A DNA stretch of 15,414 nt, from NCBI GenBank assembly GCA_945871415.1, contig CAMBWG010000011.1, forward strand, positions 1 through 15,414, in the 5' to 3' direction. This stretch comes from an uncultured Desulfovibrio sp. (lineage in GTDB: Bacteria; Desulfobacterota; Desulfovibrionia; Desulfovibrionales; Desulfovibrionaceae). The translations under genes and the position numbers were made by a program. Under the pieces are notes generated by a model. It was not told the DNA's origin. It worked only from the letters and a program-made list of their open reading frames with translations, and ran no database searches. Position 1 is the first letter of the stretch, and each line of letters opens with the position of its first letter. Shown here piece after piece: positions 1 to 9,416 of the stretch.

Positions 1-2138
1 ACAAGCACATCTTCCACATGCAGCTGTTGCGCAAGCGCCGCATCCGCAATGAGGGGCAGCATGCCCCAGTTGATGAGGTTGGAGCGATAGCGCTTGGTGG
101 CGTATTCGGCCGCAAGGTTGGCCCAGCCGCCCAGCACCTTCTGGCAGGACGCGGCCTGCTCGCGGGCGGAGCCGTCCCCGGGCTTCAGAGCAAAGATGGT
201 GGAACCGATGCCCGTATCCGCAAGATTTGCGCCGCAGATTTGCGCATAGGCGCCGGCATCGGCGGTTTTGAGGGCCGCACAGAGCGTCCGCACGGTATCC
301 AGCAGGGATGCGTCGGCGGGATTTTCGAGCCGGGTCTTTTCCAGCGCCTGCGTCGCCCTGGCCCGGCCCACATAGGCGGGGTCCTTGCGGGACAGGGTGA
401 ATTCGGACAGGCGCAGGGGATTGGAACGCAGGGACGAGGTTTCGCCGGAGGGAATCAGTTCGTCCGTTGTGGTAACGGGGTCGGTAATGACGGAGGCCAC
501 CTTGAGCAGCAGATGCTCGGTCAGGGGGCTCATGCGCGGCCAGTCGGTGATATTGGGCCCAAGTTTGAGTTCGGTTGCCGGCCTGGGCTGATTGTAGCCG
601 TTGTACACGCGGCGAGCATAGAGCTTTGCGTCAAAGTCATAGGTCAGATCAGGCTGAAGGCGGGCTTCCGTCCAGTCAAGATCCGTGGCCGGCGTAAGCT
701 TGCCGCCGTTGGCCGCCGTGGCGGCGATGGAGCGGGCGTCCATGAGGGCTACGGCGCTGGCCTGCCCGTTGCCGGGCTTGGAGCCTTCACGATTGGGGAA
801 GTTGCGCGTGGAATGGCGGATGGAAAGCGCGCCGTGCGCGGGCGTATCGCCGGCGCCGAAGCAGGGGCCGCAGAAGGCATTCTTGATGATGGCGCCCGCC
901 GCCATGAGTTTTGCCGCAGCGCCGTTGCGGACAAGGGCAAGGGATTGCGGTTCGCTGGCGGGGTAGACGGAAAGGGAGAAAGCGCCGTTGCCGGTGCTCT
1001 GCCCGTCGAGGATGGCGGAAGCCAGCACGCAGTTTTCAAAAGAACCGCCCGCGCAACCGGCGATGACGCCCTGATCGGTCCATACGCCGCCGTCATGAAT
1101 CTTGGCGCGCAGCTGCAGGCCTTCGGCGGCCTTGCCGAACTGCTTGCGGGCTTCTTCTTCCACCGTGCCCAGCAGATCGTCGGCATGGCGGATGAATTCC
1201 GCAATGGGCCAGGCATTGCTGGGATGGAAGGGCAGGGCAATCATAGGCTGTACGGCGGCAAGGTCGATGCGGATCAGGCGATCATAGCAGGCGGGGGCTT
1301 CGAGCTTCAGTTCCGCATAGTCACTGGCGCGGCCGTGCAGGGTCAGATAGTCTCGTACTTTGGCATCCGTGCGCCAGATGGAGGAAAGACAGGTGGTTTC
1401 CGTGGTCATGACGTCGATGCCGCAACGGTATTCCACGGACAGGGCGTCGATGCCGGGGCCGGCAAATTCCATGACGCGGTTCTTGACGAAGCCGTTCTTG
1501 AAGACCGCGCCGATGATGGCCAGTGCCACGTCCTGCGGTCCCACGCCGGGCTGCGGGGTGTTTTCCAGCCAGACAAGCACGACTTCCGGGGCGCTCACGT
1601 CATAGGTCTTGCCGAGGAGCTGCTTGACCAGCTCGGGGCCGCCTTCGCCCACGGCCATTGTGCCCAGCGCGCCATAGCGGGTGTGGCTGTCGGAACCGAG
1701 AATCATCTTGCCGCAGCCGGCCAGCATTTCACGGGCATACTGATGGATGACGGCCATGTGCGGCGGTACGAAGATGCCGCCGTACTTTTGCGCGGCGGTG
1801 AGGCCGAAGAGGTGGTCGTCTTCGTTGATGGTGCCGCCTACGGCGCAGAGGCTGTTGTGGCAGTTGGTGAGGGCGTAGGGCATGGGGAAGCGCTCAAGAC
1901 CGCTGGCCCGGGCCGTCTGGATGATGCCCACATAGGTGATGTCATGGGAGGCCAGGGCATCGAAACGCAGACGCAGGGTGCCGTCCTGCTGCGTGGAGGT
2001 GTCGTGCGCCGCAAGAATGCGATGCGCAAGCGTGTTGTTGCGGGCCTGTTTGGCATCGATGCCGCGCGCGGCGGCTTCGTCGACGGAAAGCAGCGCATCG
2101 CCGTCAACGATAACGGCCTTGTCGTCAAGCTGGATCAT
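1..2138 (-). CDS. Aconitase-superfamily hydratase, YbhJ-like (3' end cut by window edge)
   Basis: The protein starts at the ATG at 2136-2138, with Shine-Dalgarno AAGGA (2146-2150) 7 nt upstream. About 712 residues are visible and the frame is still open at base 1, so the C-terminus is missing. Aconitase-family marks are clear: [12 protein letters not shown] (residues 91-102), [13 protein letters not shown] (148-160), and the [4Fe-4S] cysteine pattern GCAGG (C362) plus FCGPC (C423, C426). [17 protein letters not shown] (439-455) and [16 protein letters not shown] (464-479) match the swivelling-domain signatures. The overall sequence resembles, from memory, the uncharacterised E. coli YbhJ group (about 750 aa) more than AcnA or AcnB. 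The family dehydrates and rehydrates hydroxy-tricarboxylates through a labile iron-sulfur cluster. Position beside citrate synthase and isocitrate dehydrogenase suggests citrate-isocitrate isomerisation in the cytoplasm; that substrate is inferred. LysE lies 48 bp upstream and is probably cotranscribed. Confidence 0.9.
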   Translation of the reverse strand, partial: MIQLDDKAVIVDGDALLSVDEAAARGIDAKQARNNTLAHRILAAHDTSTQQDGTLRLRFDALASHDITYVGIIQTARASGLERFPMPYALTNCHNSLCAVGGTINEDDHLFGLTAAQKYGGIFVPPHMAVIHQYAREMLAGCGKMILGSDSHTRYGALGTMAVGEGGPELVKQLLGKTYDVSAPEVVLVWLENTPQPGVGPQDVALAIIGAVFKNGFVKNRVMEFAGPGIDALSVEYRCGIDVMTTETTCLSSIWRTDAKVRDYLTLHGRASDYAELKLEAPACYDRLIRIDLAAVQPMIALPFHPSNAWPIAEFIRHADDLLGTVEEEARKQFGKAAEGLQLRAKIHDGGVWTDQGVIAGCAGGSFENCVLASAILDGQSTGNGAFSLSVYPASEPQSLALVRNGAAAKLMAAGAIIKNAFCGPCFGAGDTPAHGALSIRHSTRNFPNREGSKPGNGQASAVALMDARSIAATAANGGKLTPATDLDWTEARLQPDLTYDFDAKLYARRVYNGYNQPRPATELKLGPNITDWPRMSPLTEHLLLKVASVITDPVTTTDELIPSGETSSLRSNPLRLSEFTLSRKDPAYVGRARATQALEKTRLENPADASLLDTVRTLCAALKTADAGAYAQICGANLADTGIGSTIFALKPGDGSAREQAASCQKVLGGWANLAAEYATKRYRSNLINWGMLPLIADAALAQQLHVEDVL

Positions 2139-2186
2139 GGGACAGTCCTTTGTGGAAAGGGGTTGAGAAAGCGGCGTGGCGGCACA

Positions 2187-2849
2187 TCAGAGGAGCCTGC
2201 CCGCGTGAAAGAAAAACAGCAGTGTGGCGCACAGCAGAAACACACAGCCCGCGCCCAGATGCAGGCGGCGCTGGAAGACGGGGCCGGAAAAGGTTCGGCG
2301 GATTCGGCCAAGCAGCCACGCCAGGGTTGAGAACCAGATGAGGCAGAATAGCGACAGCATACCGCCCAGCGCCAGAAACTGCGGCCAGAGAGGGGCCGTG
2401 TGGCTCATGAACTGCGGCAGCAGAGTCAGGAAGGAAAGAACGGCCTTGGGATTCAGAACATTGGTCAGAAAGCCCTGCCGGAAGGCCTGCCCGCAGGTCA
2501 TGGCGGGAACGGGCCGGGGCGCGCGTTCGTCAATGTTCGCAACGGAACCGGCCATGCGCGCGCCCTGGCGCAGGGAGGCGATACCGATCCAGCCCAGATA
2601 GGCTATGCCCGCCCAGGTCAGAAGACCGAAGAGCAGGGGAGAGCCTGCGATAATGGCGGAAAGACCGATAATGGCCGCGCTGGTATGGAGGAGAATGCCG
2701 CAGGCCACGCCCAGCGCGGCGGCCTGCCCGCGCGCGCGGCCTTCGGCAAGCGCCGTGCGTGAGATCAGCACAAAGTCCGGCCCCGGCAGAATAACCATCA
2801 GGGCCGCCACAGGGGCGAAGAGGGCAAGCGCGTGTATCTGGCTGTACAT
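2187..2849 (-). CDS. LysE/RhtB-family amino-acid (or small metabolite) exporter
   Basis: This 220-residue, very hydrophobic protein has the family length and its signatures: PGPD (residues 22-25) at the end of the first membrane segment and NPKA (133-136) in the middle. About six hydrophobic segments are visible (roughly 5-25, 42-65, 70-93, 125-146, 155-180, 198-216). LysE/RhtB proteins export amino acids such as lysine, threonine or homoserine lactone across the inner membrane; the substrate cannot be read from sequence. The gene sits between icd and the hydratase, which makes an amino acid derived from 2-oxoglutarate an attractive but unproven cargo. The start is odd: the ATG lies directly after the icd terminator hairpin and T-tract, and no Shine-Dalgarno lies at normal distance. 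No in-frame upstream start exists before the icd stop, and the next Met (residue 18) would remove the first membrane segment. Confidence 0.88.
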   Translation of the reverse strand: MYSQIHALALFAPVAALMVILPGPDFVLISRTALAEGRARGQAAALGVACGILLHTSAAIIGLSAIIAGSPLLFGLLTWAGIAYLGWIGIASLRQGARMAGSVANIDERAPRPVPAMTCGQAFRQGFLTNVLNPKAVLSFLTLLPQFMSHTAPLWPQFLALGGMLSLFCLIWFSTLAWLLGRIRRTFSGPVFQRRLHLGAGCVFLLCATLLFFFHAGRLL

Positions 2850-2850
2850 G

Positions 2851-2880
2851 GAAAAGGGGGGAGCGCCGGGCGCTCCCCCT
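2851..2880 (-). terminator. Rho-independent terminator after icd
   Basis: A perfect 9-bp stem pairs 2857-2865 (gggggagcg) with 2871-2879, around a 5-nt loop. Read on the minus strand it is followed by CTTTTCC. It starts 12 bp past the icd stop and ends immediately before the LysE ATG, so it may both end icd transcription and lower readthrough into the exporter and hydratase. Confidence 0.75.
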
Positions 2881-2891
2881 GTGTTTTGCTG

Positions 2892-4031
<1,140 letters not shown>

Positions 4032-4054
4032 TGCTGTGTTTCCTCGGGCTTTTT

Positions 4055-4204
4055 AGAGCAATTTCAGTTTGAAACGCTTCGCATTTCAAACCATACGGCC
4101 TGTCGTTTCGCGGAAAAAACGCGGTTTTTCCACTTACTTTTGGCCGGGCGGCGCAGTGCCGCCGCCTTGCGTTTCACCTTTTTCAAAGTTGAAACGCTTT
4201 AAAG
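4055..4204. repeat. Dispersed structured intergenic repeat, copy A
   Basis: This stretch is closely repeated, same orientation, at 9272-9416, with scattered substitutions and short indels. Shared blocks include gtttgaaacgctt at the left, ccatacggcctgtcgtttcg in the middle and tttttcaaagttgaaacgct at the right. Hairpins are visible: TTTGAAA/TTTCAAA (4068-4074 with 4084-4090), a GGAAAA/TTTTCC stem, GGCGGC/GCCGCC (4147-4152 with 4158-4163), and GCGTTTCA/TGAAACGC (4169-4176 with 4190-4197). It has no credible coding content and fills the gap between icd and the citrate synthase terminator. It looks like a non-autonomous or REP-like element; no transposase is nearby. Confidence 0.85.
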
Positions 4205-4224
4205 CCGTGTTGCTCGAAACAGGG

Positions 4225-4256
4225 AAAAAAGGGGGAAAGCGTCGGTCGCTTTCCCC
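4225..4256 (-). terminator. Rho-independent terminator after the Re-citrate synthase
   Basis: A perfect 10-bp stem pairs 4232-4241 (ggggaaagcg) with 4247-4256, loop 4242-4246. On the minus strand it is followed by CTTTTTTCCC (4221-4231). It lies 9 bp beyond the synthase stop codon, a classic intrinsic terminator, and separates the synthase transcript from icd. Confidence 0.88.
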
Positions 4257-4265
4257 GCATGTTGC

Positions 4266-6089
4266 CTAATCGTCGGCCTGACGCGCCTCCTGGCGCAGGG
4301 CCTGTGCCCGCTTGAGCAGCTGTTCAAGCTGAATGTCCACGCCCAGTACGCCGATGATTTTGTCGTTGTCATCGGTGACGGCGCAGGAAACCGTGATGAT
4401 CAGCTTGCCCGTGAAGTGGGACTGGTAGACATCCATGATATGCAGATCGCCTGTCTGCATGGGCATCTTGAACCATTCGCGCTGCGAGAAGTCGTAGCCG
4501 ATGGGCAGGGCTTCGTACTTTTCCTTGTAGGCGGGGTCCGTGATGGTGGCGCACTTGAGGCTGCCCCGGGTATCGGTCAGATAGAGATACTGAATGAAGG
4601 GATACTCCGAAGCAAAGGAGTCCAGACGCGCGCAGGCCTGCTTGCCGAAGTCGCGCAGTTCCTGCCGGGAGGCCAGCTTGACGATGAGGTGCGCGGCCAG
4701 ATCCCCGGCGAGCTGCTTCATCTTGTCGAATTCCGTGGTGAAGAGTTCGGGCATGAAGCGCTGTACCAGCGCCTGCATCTCGTCGTGCGACATGTGAGTG
4801 GTGCGGCCGTTTTCGTAGAGTTCCACAATGGCGTCGTAGATGCTGCCCACGGCGGGGTGCTTTTTGGAAACCTGCCGTTCCTCCGGCAGACGGAGATTGT
4901 TGTTGATCCAGTAGGCAATGCCCGCGCGGCCGGTCTTGTCCGTAATGATGATGGGAACGGAGCGGCCCAGAAGACGGCGCGTGTCGAAGATATTGTAGAT
5001 CTCTTCGTTCTTGGCCAGACCGTCGGCATGCACGCCCGCGCTGGTGGCGTTGAAGTCGCGCCCCACAAAGGGATAGTTGTGGGGAATGCGGTAGTCCAGT
5101 TCCTTCTCGAAGAAGTCCGCAACCTCGCTGAGGATGGCCGTATCCGCCGCGCCGTCGTCGCCGGTCAGGGAGATGTACTCAATGATCAGGGCTTCCAGCG
5201 GGGTGTTGCCCGTGCGCTCGCCAAAGCCGAAAAGCGTGCTGTTGACAGCGCCGCAGCCGTACAGCCAGGCTGTGACGCCGTTGACCAGCACCTTGTGGAA
5301 GTCATTATGGCCGTGCCATTCCAGCCATTCGCCGGGCACGCCGGCCTCGTCGGTAAAGGCGCGCACGATGCGCTGCACGGAGCGCGGCAGGGCCGCGCCG
5401 GGATAGGGCACGCCGTAGCCCATGGTGTCGCACAGACGAATCTTGACGGGCATGCCGCTCTGCTGGGAAAGCTGCATGAGGCGCTGCGCCAGCGGCAGGC
5501 AGAAACCGTAAATGTCGGCCCGGGTCACGTCCTCGAAGTGACAGCGCGGAATGATGCCCCATTCCAGAGCCTTTTCCGCAAGGCCCACGTACATGTCCAT
5601 GGCCTGCTGCCGCGTTTTGCCCAGCTTGAGGAAAATATGATAGTCCGACACGCTGGTGAGCATGCCTGTTTCGTCAAATTCCATGTCCCGCGCGAGCTTG
5701 AGGTCTTCCTTGTTGGCGCGGATCCATGCCGTGACGCGGGGGAAGCGGTAGCCGCGCGCGCGGCAGACCTCCACGCATTTGCGGTCCCGGGCGGAATACA
5801 GAAAGAATTCCGACGCCGAAATGAGGCCGGACTTTCCGCCGAGACGATGCAGGAAGTCGAACATTTTGGCCACCTGCTTGACGGTATAGGGCGGGCGGGC
5901 CTGCTGACCGTCGCGGAAGGTGGTGTCGGTGATGCGCATCTGCTCTGCCGGACGCGGCGCCAGCAGGGTCTCGTCGAACGTGGTCCGACAAATGCTGGTA
6001 TAGGGGAATATGTCGCGGTACAGCTGCGGTTCGTCGCAGTCCTGCAACTGCAGGGGGCGGCTGCTGCCTGTATGATGAAGTACGCTCAT
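4266..6089 (-). CDS. Re-citrate synthase-type enzyme (HMGL-like/DRE-TIM) fused to a C-terminal Cache/PDC-like domain
   Basis: The 607-residue protein starts at the ATG at 6087-6089, with Shine-Dalgarno AGGTGG (6096-6101). Residues 51-310 form the DRE-TIM metallolyase barrel: ITDTTFRDGQQARPPYT (53-69), RCHFEDVTRADIYGF (182-196), CDTMGYGVPYPGAALPRS (220-237), and the metal-binding HGHND (259-263) and ERTGN (291-295). AGVHADG (351-357) lies in the following segment. These match the Re-face citrate synthase group known from Clostridium kluyveri and assigned in Desulfovibrio, which condenses acetyl-CoA with oxaloacetate; homocitrate or isopropylmalate synthase activity is the alternative. That family usually ends near residue 450. 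Here residues about 450-595 look like a Cache/PDC sensor module: a long helix, then GYDFSQREWF (531-540), IMDVYQSHFTGKLIITVS (551-568) and IIGVLGVDI (578-586). No membrane segment or signal peptide is seen, so this module is cytoplasmic, which is unusual for a Cache domain. Transcribed alone from the promoter at 6125-6153. Confidence 0.9.
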   Translation of the reverse strand: MSVLHHTGSSRPLQLQDCDEPQLYRDIFPYTSICRTTFDETLLAPRPAEQMRITDTTFRDGQQARPPYTVKQVAKMFDFLHRLGGKSGLISASEFFLYSARDRKCVEVCRARGYRFPRVTAWIRANKEDLKLARDMEFDETGMLTSVSDYHIFLKLGKTRQQAMDMYVGLAEKALEWGIIPRCHFEDVTRADIYGFCLPLAQRLMQLSQQSGMPVKIRLCDTMGYGVPYPGAALPRSVQRIVRAFTDEAGVPGEWLEWHGHNDFHKVLVNGVTAWLYGCGAVNSTLFGFGERTGNTPLEALIIEYISLTGDDGAADTAILSEVADFFEKELDYRIPHNYPFVGRDFNATSAGVHADGLAKNEEIYNIFDTRRLLGRSVPIIITDKTGRAGIAYWINNNLRLPEERQVSKKHPAVGSIYDAIVELYENGRTTHMSHDEMQALVQRFMPELFTTEFDKMKQLAGDLAAHLIVKLASRQELRDFGKQACARLDSFASEYPFIQYLYLTDTRGSLKCATITDPAYKEKYEALPIGYDFSQREWFKMPMQTGDLHIMDVYQSHFTGKLIITVSCAVTDDNDKIIGVLGVDIQLEQLLKRAQALRQEARQADD

Positions 6090-6124
6090 GTTGAACCACC
6101 TGTGAGAAACATTCGGAAGCAGAT

Positions 6125-6153
6125 AATATACGAAGATTTGCGCGTAGCGTCAA
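6125..6153 (-). promoter_or_regulatory. Sigma70-like promoter for the Re-citrate synthase
   Basis: On the minus strand the -35 is TTGACG (6148-6153) and the -10 is TATATT (6125-6130), with a 17-nt spacer. Transcription would start near 6118, giving a leader of about 28 nt before the ATG. It lies in the 140-bp divergent gap shared with the RNB gene; no equally good promoter is visible for the plus-strand gene. Confidence 0.75.
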
Positions 6154-6229
6154 AGGCCCTCCCGGCAGGTTTCTCCGTCCTCTTGCCAGCGGCGGCAAAA
6201 TGCCTGATTGTATGCGCCAAGGAGTGACT

Positions 6230-8338
6230 ATGTCGGCACTGGTGCAGTATCCCTCCGCCGGATGCGTGGTGGAGTATTTGGAAGGAAATGCGGTTCAAAT
6301 AGCCCTTGTTATGGAAGAAAGCGGGGGCAAGTTGCGGCTTTTGCTGCCCAACAGGCGGGAAACGCGTCTGACGACCGCGCGTCTGCTGCCCTGGTCGGGA
6401 CCGGCGCTGTCGGCCTCGCTGGGCAAGGAGGAGGGCGTCAGGGCGCTGGAAGCCTGCCGCCGCAAGCGTGAGGAAGCGGCCGATGCCGTACCCGTTCAGG
6501 ATATCTGGGAAATGGCGCAGGGCGAAGTGCCCGAAGCCTCGGCGCTCTGGTTTGCCGAGCTTGCCGGGCTGCCCGCCGACGCTGACGGCGTGGCCGCCTG
6601 CGGCCGGGCCCTGCTGGCCTGCAAGAGTCATTTTCGCTTTCAGCCGCCGCTCTTTCAGGTCTTTGATGCGGAAACCGTGGAAAAGCGTTTGCAGGAGCAG
6701 CGCGAGCGGGAAGAGCGCGAAAGCCTTATTGCCGGCGGCGCGGCCTTTTTGCGCGCCCTGCTGGACATTGCCGGAAAAAAGGGTGTGCTGACGCCGGAAG
6801 ACGATGTGCCGCGCCCCTCGCCGGAAGTGGCGTCGCGTCTGCGTTCCCTGCTGTTCAAGCGCATGGCCGATCCTGAAACGCAGGAAGACGAAGCCCTGTG
6901 GCGCATGCTTTCCAAAGGTTTGCCCGACGTGCCGCATCTGCCGTATCAGCTGCTGGTCGCCTGGGGAGAAATTCCCCCGCATTATAATTTCTGGCTGGAT
7001 CGCGCGGGCTATGCTGCCGGCGACGACTGGTGGCAGCCCTTCCGGGACGAGGTTGATCGCCTGCTGCATGACAGCGCCGCCGCGGATTTGCCATATTGCG
7101 ATCTGCCCTTCATCAGCATTGACAGCGCCAGTACCCGGGATGTGGACGACGCCTTTTTTGTGGCCGCTCTTCCTGACGGCGGCTGGCGTCTGACGCTGGC
7201 GCTGGCCTGCCCCGCCCTGTGCTGGCCTTTTGGAGGAGCGCTTGACAAGGCCGTGCTGCGCCGCGGCACGAGCATTTATCTGCCGGAAGGTGACTGCCAC
7301 ATGCTGCCGGAATGTCTGGGGACGGATCTGCTGTCCCTTATGAGCGGCGAAGCCCGCCCGGCTCTGTGTGTGACGGTGGATGTCCGGTCGGACGGCACGC
7401 CCGGAGAATGTTCCCTGCGGCTTGCCCGCGTGCGTCTGGCGGCCAACCTGACCTATGCGGATTGTCAGGACGTGCTGGATGCCGGAGACGAAAACCGCGT
7501 TCCGGATGAGGACAATCCCGCAACGCCCTTCAGCGAACAGCTGCGGCTGGGCAGAGAACTTGCCCGCGCGCGGCAGGCGGCCCGCATTGCGAACGGCGCC
7601 GTTATCATGGATCGCCCGGATCCCTATGTGACGCTGGTGGGAGAGGGCGCGGACGTGCGCGTCTATGTATCGCAGGACAAGCCCTGCCCGGATACGCAGC
7701 CGATGGTTGCGGAAATGATGATTCTTGCCAGCGCCTCCGTGGCCGACTGGGGAGCGGCGCATTCTCTGCCGCTGCTTCACCGGACGCAGGACGTGGCCCT
7801 GCCCCGTGAGTATGCGGGCGTCTGGTCCGCGCCGCAGGATATGACGCGCATCATGCGCGCGCTCATTCCCTCCAGCCTCGAAGTGCAGGCGCGGCCGCAC
7901 GCCGCGCTGGGGCTGGCCCGCTATGCGCCCATGACCTCGCCTCTGCGTCGTTATTCCGACCTTGTCAACGAGGCCCAGCTGACGCACATGCTCCTGCATG
8001 GATCCCCCCGCTGGACGGAGGAGGAACTGGTTCCCCTGCTGACGTCCATCAACGTCGCCCTGGAAGCCGCCGGGCAGGTGCAGCGTTTCCGTCCCCGCTA
8101 CTGGAAGTTGCTCTATTTCCGCCAGCAGGGAGACAAGGTCTGGTGGGATGGTGTCATCACGGAAGAAAACGACGCTTTTGTCAGCGTGAGTCTGCCGGAA
8201 GAAGGCATGTTCCTGCGCGGACGGCGGCGGCTCTTCGACGAACGCGCCTGCCCCGGCATGGCCGTGCAGGTTCGTGTCGGCAAGGTGAATCCGCTGTATA
8301 ATGAGATTTCCATACTGGAAGCCGTGACGAGCGAATAA
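6230..8338 (+). CDS. RNase II/RNB-family exoribonuclease
   Basis: The ATG at 6230 is chosen because Shine-Dalgarno AAGGAG (6219-6224) sits 5 nt before it; in-frame ATGs at 6200 and 6212 have no such site. The 702-residue protein carries the RNB catalytic signature [16 protein letters not shown] (295-310), giving the Asp quartet D298, D304, D306, D307 that binds Mg2+ in E. coli RNase II. The second signature, [19 protein letters not shown] (568-586), holds the arginine that activates the scissile phosphate. Residues about 625-697 look like a C-terminal S1/OB-type RNA-binding fold. The N-terminal 285 residues lack an obvious cold-shock domain signature and contain a charged helix (150-166). The family degrades single-stranded RNA 3' to 5' in the cytoplasm; whether this is functionally RNase II or RNase R cannot be decided here. 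plsY starts 23 bp downstream and is probably cotranscribed. Confidence 0.9.
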   Translation: MSALVQYPSAGCVVEYLEGNAVQIALVMEESGGKLRLLLPNRRETRLTTARLLPWSGPALSASLGKEEGVRALEACRRKREEAADAVPVQDIWEMAQGEVPEASALWFAELAGLPADADGVAACGRALLACKSHFRFQPPLFQVFDAETVEKRLQEQREREERESLIAGGAAFLRALLDIAGKKGVLTPEDDVPRPSPEVASRLRSLLFKRMADPETQEDEALWRMLSKGLPDVPHLPYQLLVAWGEIPPHYNFWLDRAGYAAGDDWWQPFRDEVDRLLHDSAAADLPYCDLPFISIDSASTRDVDDAFFVAALPDGGWRLTLALACPALCWPFGGALDKAVLRRGTSIYLPEGDCHMLPECLGTDLLSLMSGEARPALCVTVDVRSDGTPGECSLRLARVRLAANLTYADCQDVLDAGDENRVPDEDNPATPFSEQLRLGRELARARQAARIANGAVIMDRPDPYVTLVGEGADVRVYVSQDKPCPDTQPMVAEMMILASASVADWGAAHSLPLLHRTQDVALPREYAGVWSAPQDMTRIMRALIPSSLEVQARPHAALGLARYAPMTSPLRRYSDLVNEAQLTHMLLHGSPRWTEEELVPLLTSINVALEAAGQVQRFRPRYWKLLYFRQQGDKVWWDGVITEENDAFVSVSLPEEGMFLRGRRRLFDERACPGMAVQVRVGKVNPLYNEISILEAVTSE

Positions 8339-8361
8339 CCATCACAAGAAGGGAGAGTGTC

Positions 8362-8958
8362 ATGGGGATTTTCTGTCTGTTGCTGGCCTATATCGCCGGT
8401 TCCGTGCCCTGGGGACTGGTCATTGCCCGTGTTTTTTGCGGTATTGATCCCCGGGAAGGAGGCAGCCGCAATACCGGTGCAACCAACGTCGCCCGTCTTT
8501 GCGGTTTCGGTTGGGGCGTGCTGACCCTGCTGTGCGATCTGGGCAAGGGAGCGCTGCCCGTGGCGCTGGCCCTGTGGGCGGATCTTTCGCCCGTGTGGGT
8601 GTCCCTGACCGGTCTTGCCGCTATTCTGGGGCACGTCTTTTCCTGCTTCATGCGTTTTCGCGGCGGCAAGGCCGTGGCAACAAGCATCGGCGTTTTCCTG
8701 CCCCTTGCCTTCTGGCCCCTCCTTACGGCCAGCCTCTGCTGCGTCATCGTCATCTGGCGGAGCGGCTTTGTTTCGGCCGGTTCCCTGACGCTGGTGGGCG
8801 TGCTGCCCGTGGCGCTCGTGGCCGCCGGGATGACGGAATGGCTTCCCCTTGCCCTGTGCATTGCCGCCATCGTCGTCTGGAAGCACAAGGAAAATATAGC
8901 CCGTCTCCTCAGCGGCACCGAAAAGCCCTGGCTCAAGAGCAGGCAGAAGTCGGCGTAG
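8362..8958 (+). CDS. plsY: Glycerol-3-phosphate acyltransferase PlsY
   Basis: This 198-residue integral membrane protein transfers the acyl group from acyl-phosphate to glycerol 3-phosphate, the first committed step of phospholipid synthesis in most bacteria (partner PlsX). All family motifs are present: [12 protein letters not shown] (34-45), DLGKGALP (59-66), [19 protein letters not shown] (90-108) and [13 protein letters not shown] (175-187). About five to six hydrophobic segments are visible, and the length is normal for PlsY. In the third motif, FSCF stands where many members have FPVF. A purine-rich Shine-Dalgarno (AAGGGAG, 8349-8355) precedes the ATG by 6 nt. It is the second gene of a two-gene unit with the upstream ribonuclease; transcripts probably end at the hairpin at 9121-9162. 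Confidence 0.97.
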   Translation: MGIFCLLLAYIAGSVPWGLVIARVFCGIDPREGGSRNTGATNVARLCGFGWGVLTLLCDLGKGALPVALALWADLSPVWVSLTGLAAILGHVFSCFMRFRGGKAVATSIGVFLPLAFWPLLTASLCCVIVIWRSGFVSAGSLTLVGVLPVALVAAGMTEWLPLALCIAAIVVWKHKENIARLLSGTEKPWLKSRQKSA

Positions 8959-8980
8959 TCGGGGAAACGGAAGTTTTATT

Positions 8981-9035
8981 GAGGGGGGAAGGAGGGACCT
9001 TTGGCTGGCGCGCAAAGGGCCCTCCTTCCCCCCTC
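8981..9035. repeat. Long perfect hairpin downstream of plsY, with G-rich element copy 1
   Basis: A 16-bp perfect stem pairs 8981-8996 (gaggggggaaggaggg) with 9020-9035. It continues after one mismatch with 6 bp (8998-9003 with 9013-9018) around a 9-nt loop. No T-tract follows. The right arm plus bases to 9065 is, in reverse complement, nearly the same as 9415-9458, so this is one of two inverted copies of a G-rich hairpin-associated element. It may act as an mRNA 3' stabiliser or terminator. Confidence 0.7.
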
Positions 9036-9120
9036 AAGCTCCCCCCATCCTCCCCCAAACGCGCTTTATTCAGGAGAATGCACAGAGCGGTAACGCCGTC
9101 GTTTTTCTGTGGTATGACCG

Positions 9121-9162
9121 TCCCCCGGAATTGCGGAGAAGAGCAGTTCCGGGGGATATTTT
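9121..9162 (+). terminator. Probable terminator of the RNB-plsY unit
   Basis: A 10-bp perfect stem pairs 9121-9130 (tcccccggaa) with 9147-9156, and a short inner TGC/GCA pairing closes the loop. TATTTT (9157-9162) follows on the plus strand. It lies about 160 nt past plsY. Confidence 0.6.
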
Positions 9163-9271
9163 CATCCGGCTTGAGATGTGTTTGAGCGCATTTTCTCGTT
9201 TCGTTACGGAAGGCCGCGGCTCTTCTGTCCCGATCCGTGTTCCGACGGGTAGCCGCAGTTCGTGCCCGTTA

Positions 9272-9416
9272 GGGCATTTGCAGTTTGAAACGCTTGGCAT
9301 TTCAAACCATACGGCCTGTCGTTTCGCGGAAAAGCGCGGTTTTTCCGCTAGTTGGCCGGGAGGTGCTGTGCCGCCGCCTCGCGTTTCATCTTTTTCAAAG
9401 TTGAAACGCTCTAGAG
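9272..9416. repeat. Dispersed structured intergenic repeat, copy B
   Basis: This is the second copy of the repeat at 4055-4204, same orientation. It keeps the left block gcagtttgaaacgctt, the central accatacggcctgtcgtttc and the right block tttttcaaagttgaaacgct, and differs by point changes and short deletions. The stems TTTGAAA/TTTCAAA and GCGTTTCA/TGAAACGC (9381-9388 with 9402-9409) are intact, while the GGCGGC stem has changed. It sits between convergent genes and abuts the G-rich element at 9415. Confidence 0.85.

Noticed and set aside
18..2330. Plus-strand open frame of 770 codons
   Set aside because: It lies antisense to the hydratase, which has unmistakable aconitase motifs and a ribosome binding site. 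The frame is low-complexity in Gly, Ala and Arg, typical of GC-rich codon bias on the opposite strand.
4055..4204. CRISPR-like or insertion-sequence origin for the repeat
   Set aside because: There are no regularly spaced short repeats with spacers, and no transposase or clear terminal inverted repeats with target duplication.
4416..6227. Plus-strand open frame of 603 codons
   Set aside because: Antisense shadow of the Re-citrate synthase, crossing its promoter and ending in the start region of the RNB gene.
6086..7999. Minus-strand open frame of 637 codons
   Set aside because: Antisense to the RNB gene, whose catalytic motifs are intact; composition is rich in Arg, Gly and His without domains.
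8113..9015. Minus-strand open frame of 300 codons across the RNB end and plsY
   Set aside because: Antisense to two well-supported genes; its sequence is charged and glutamine-rich without recognisable domains.
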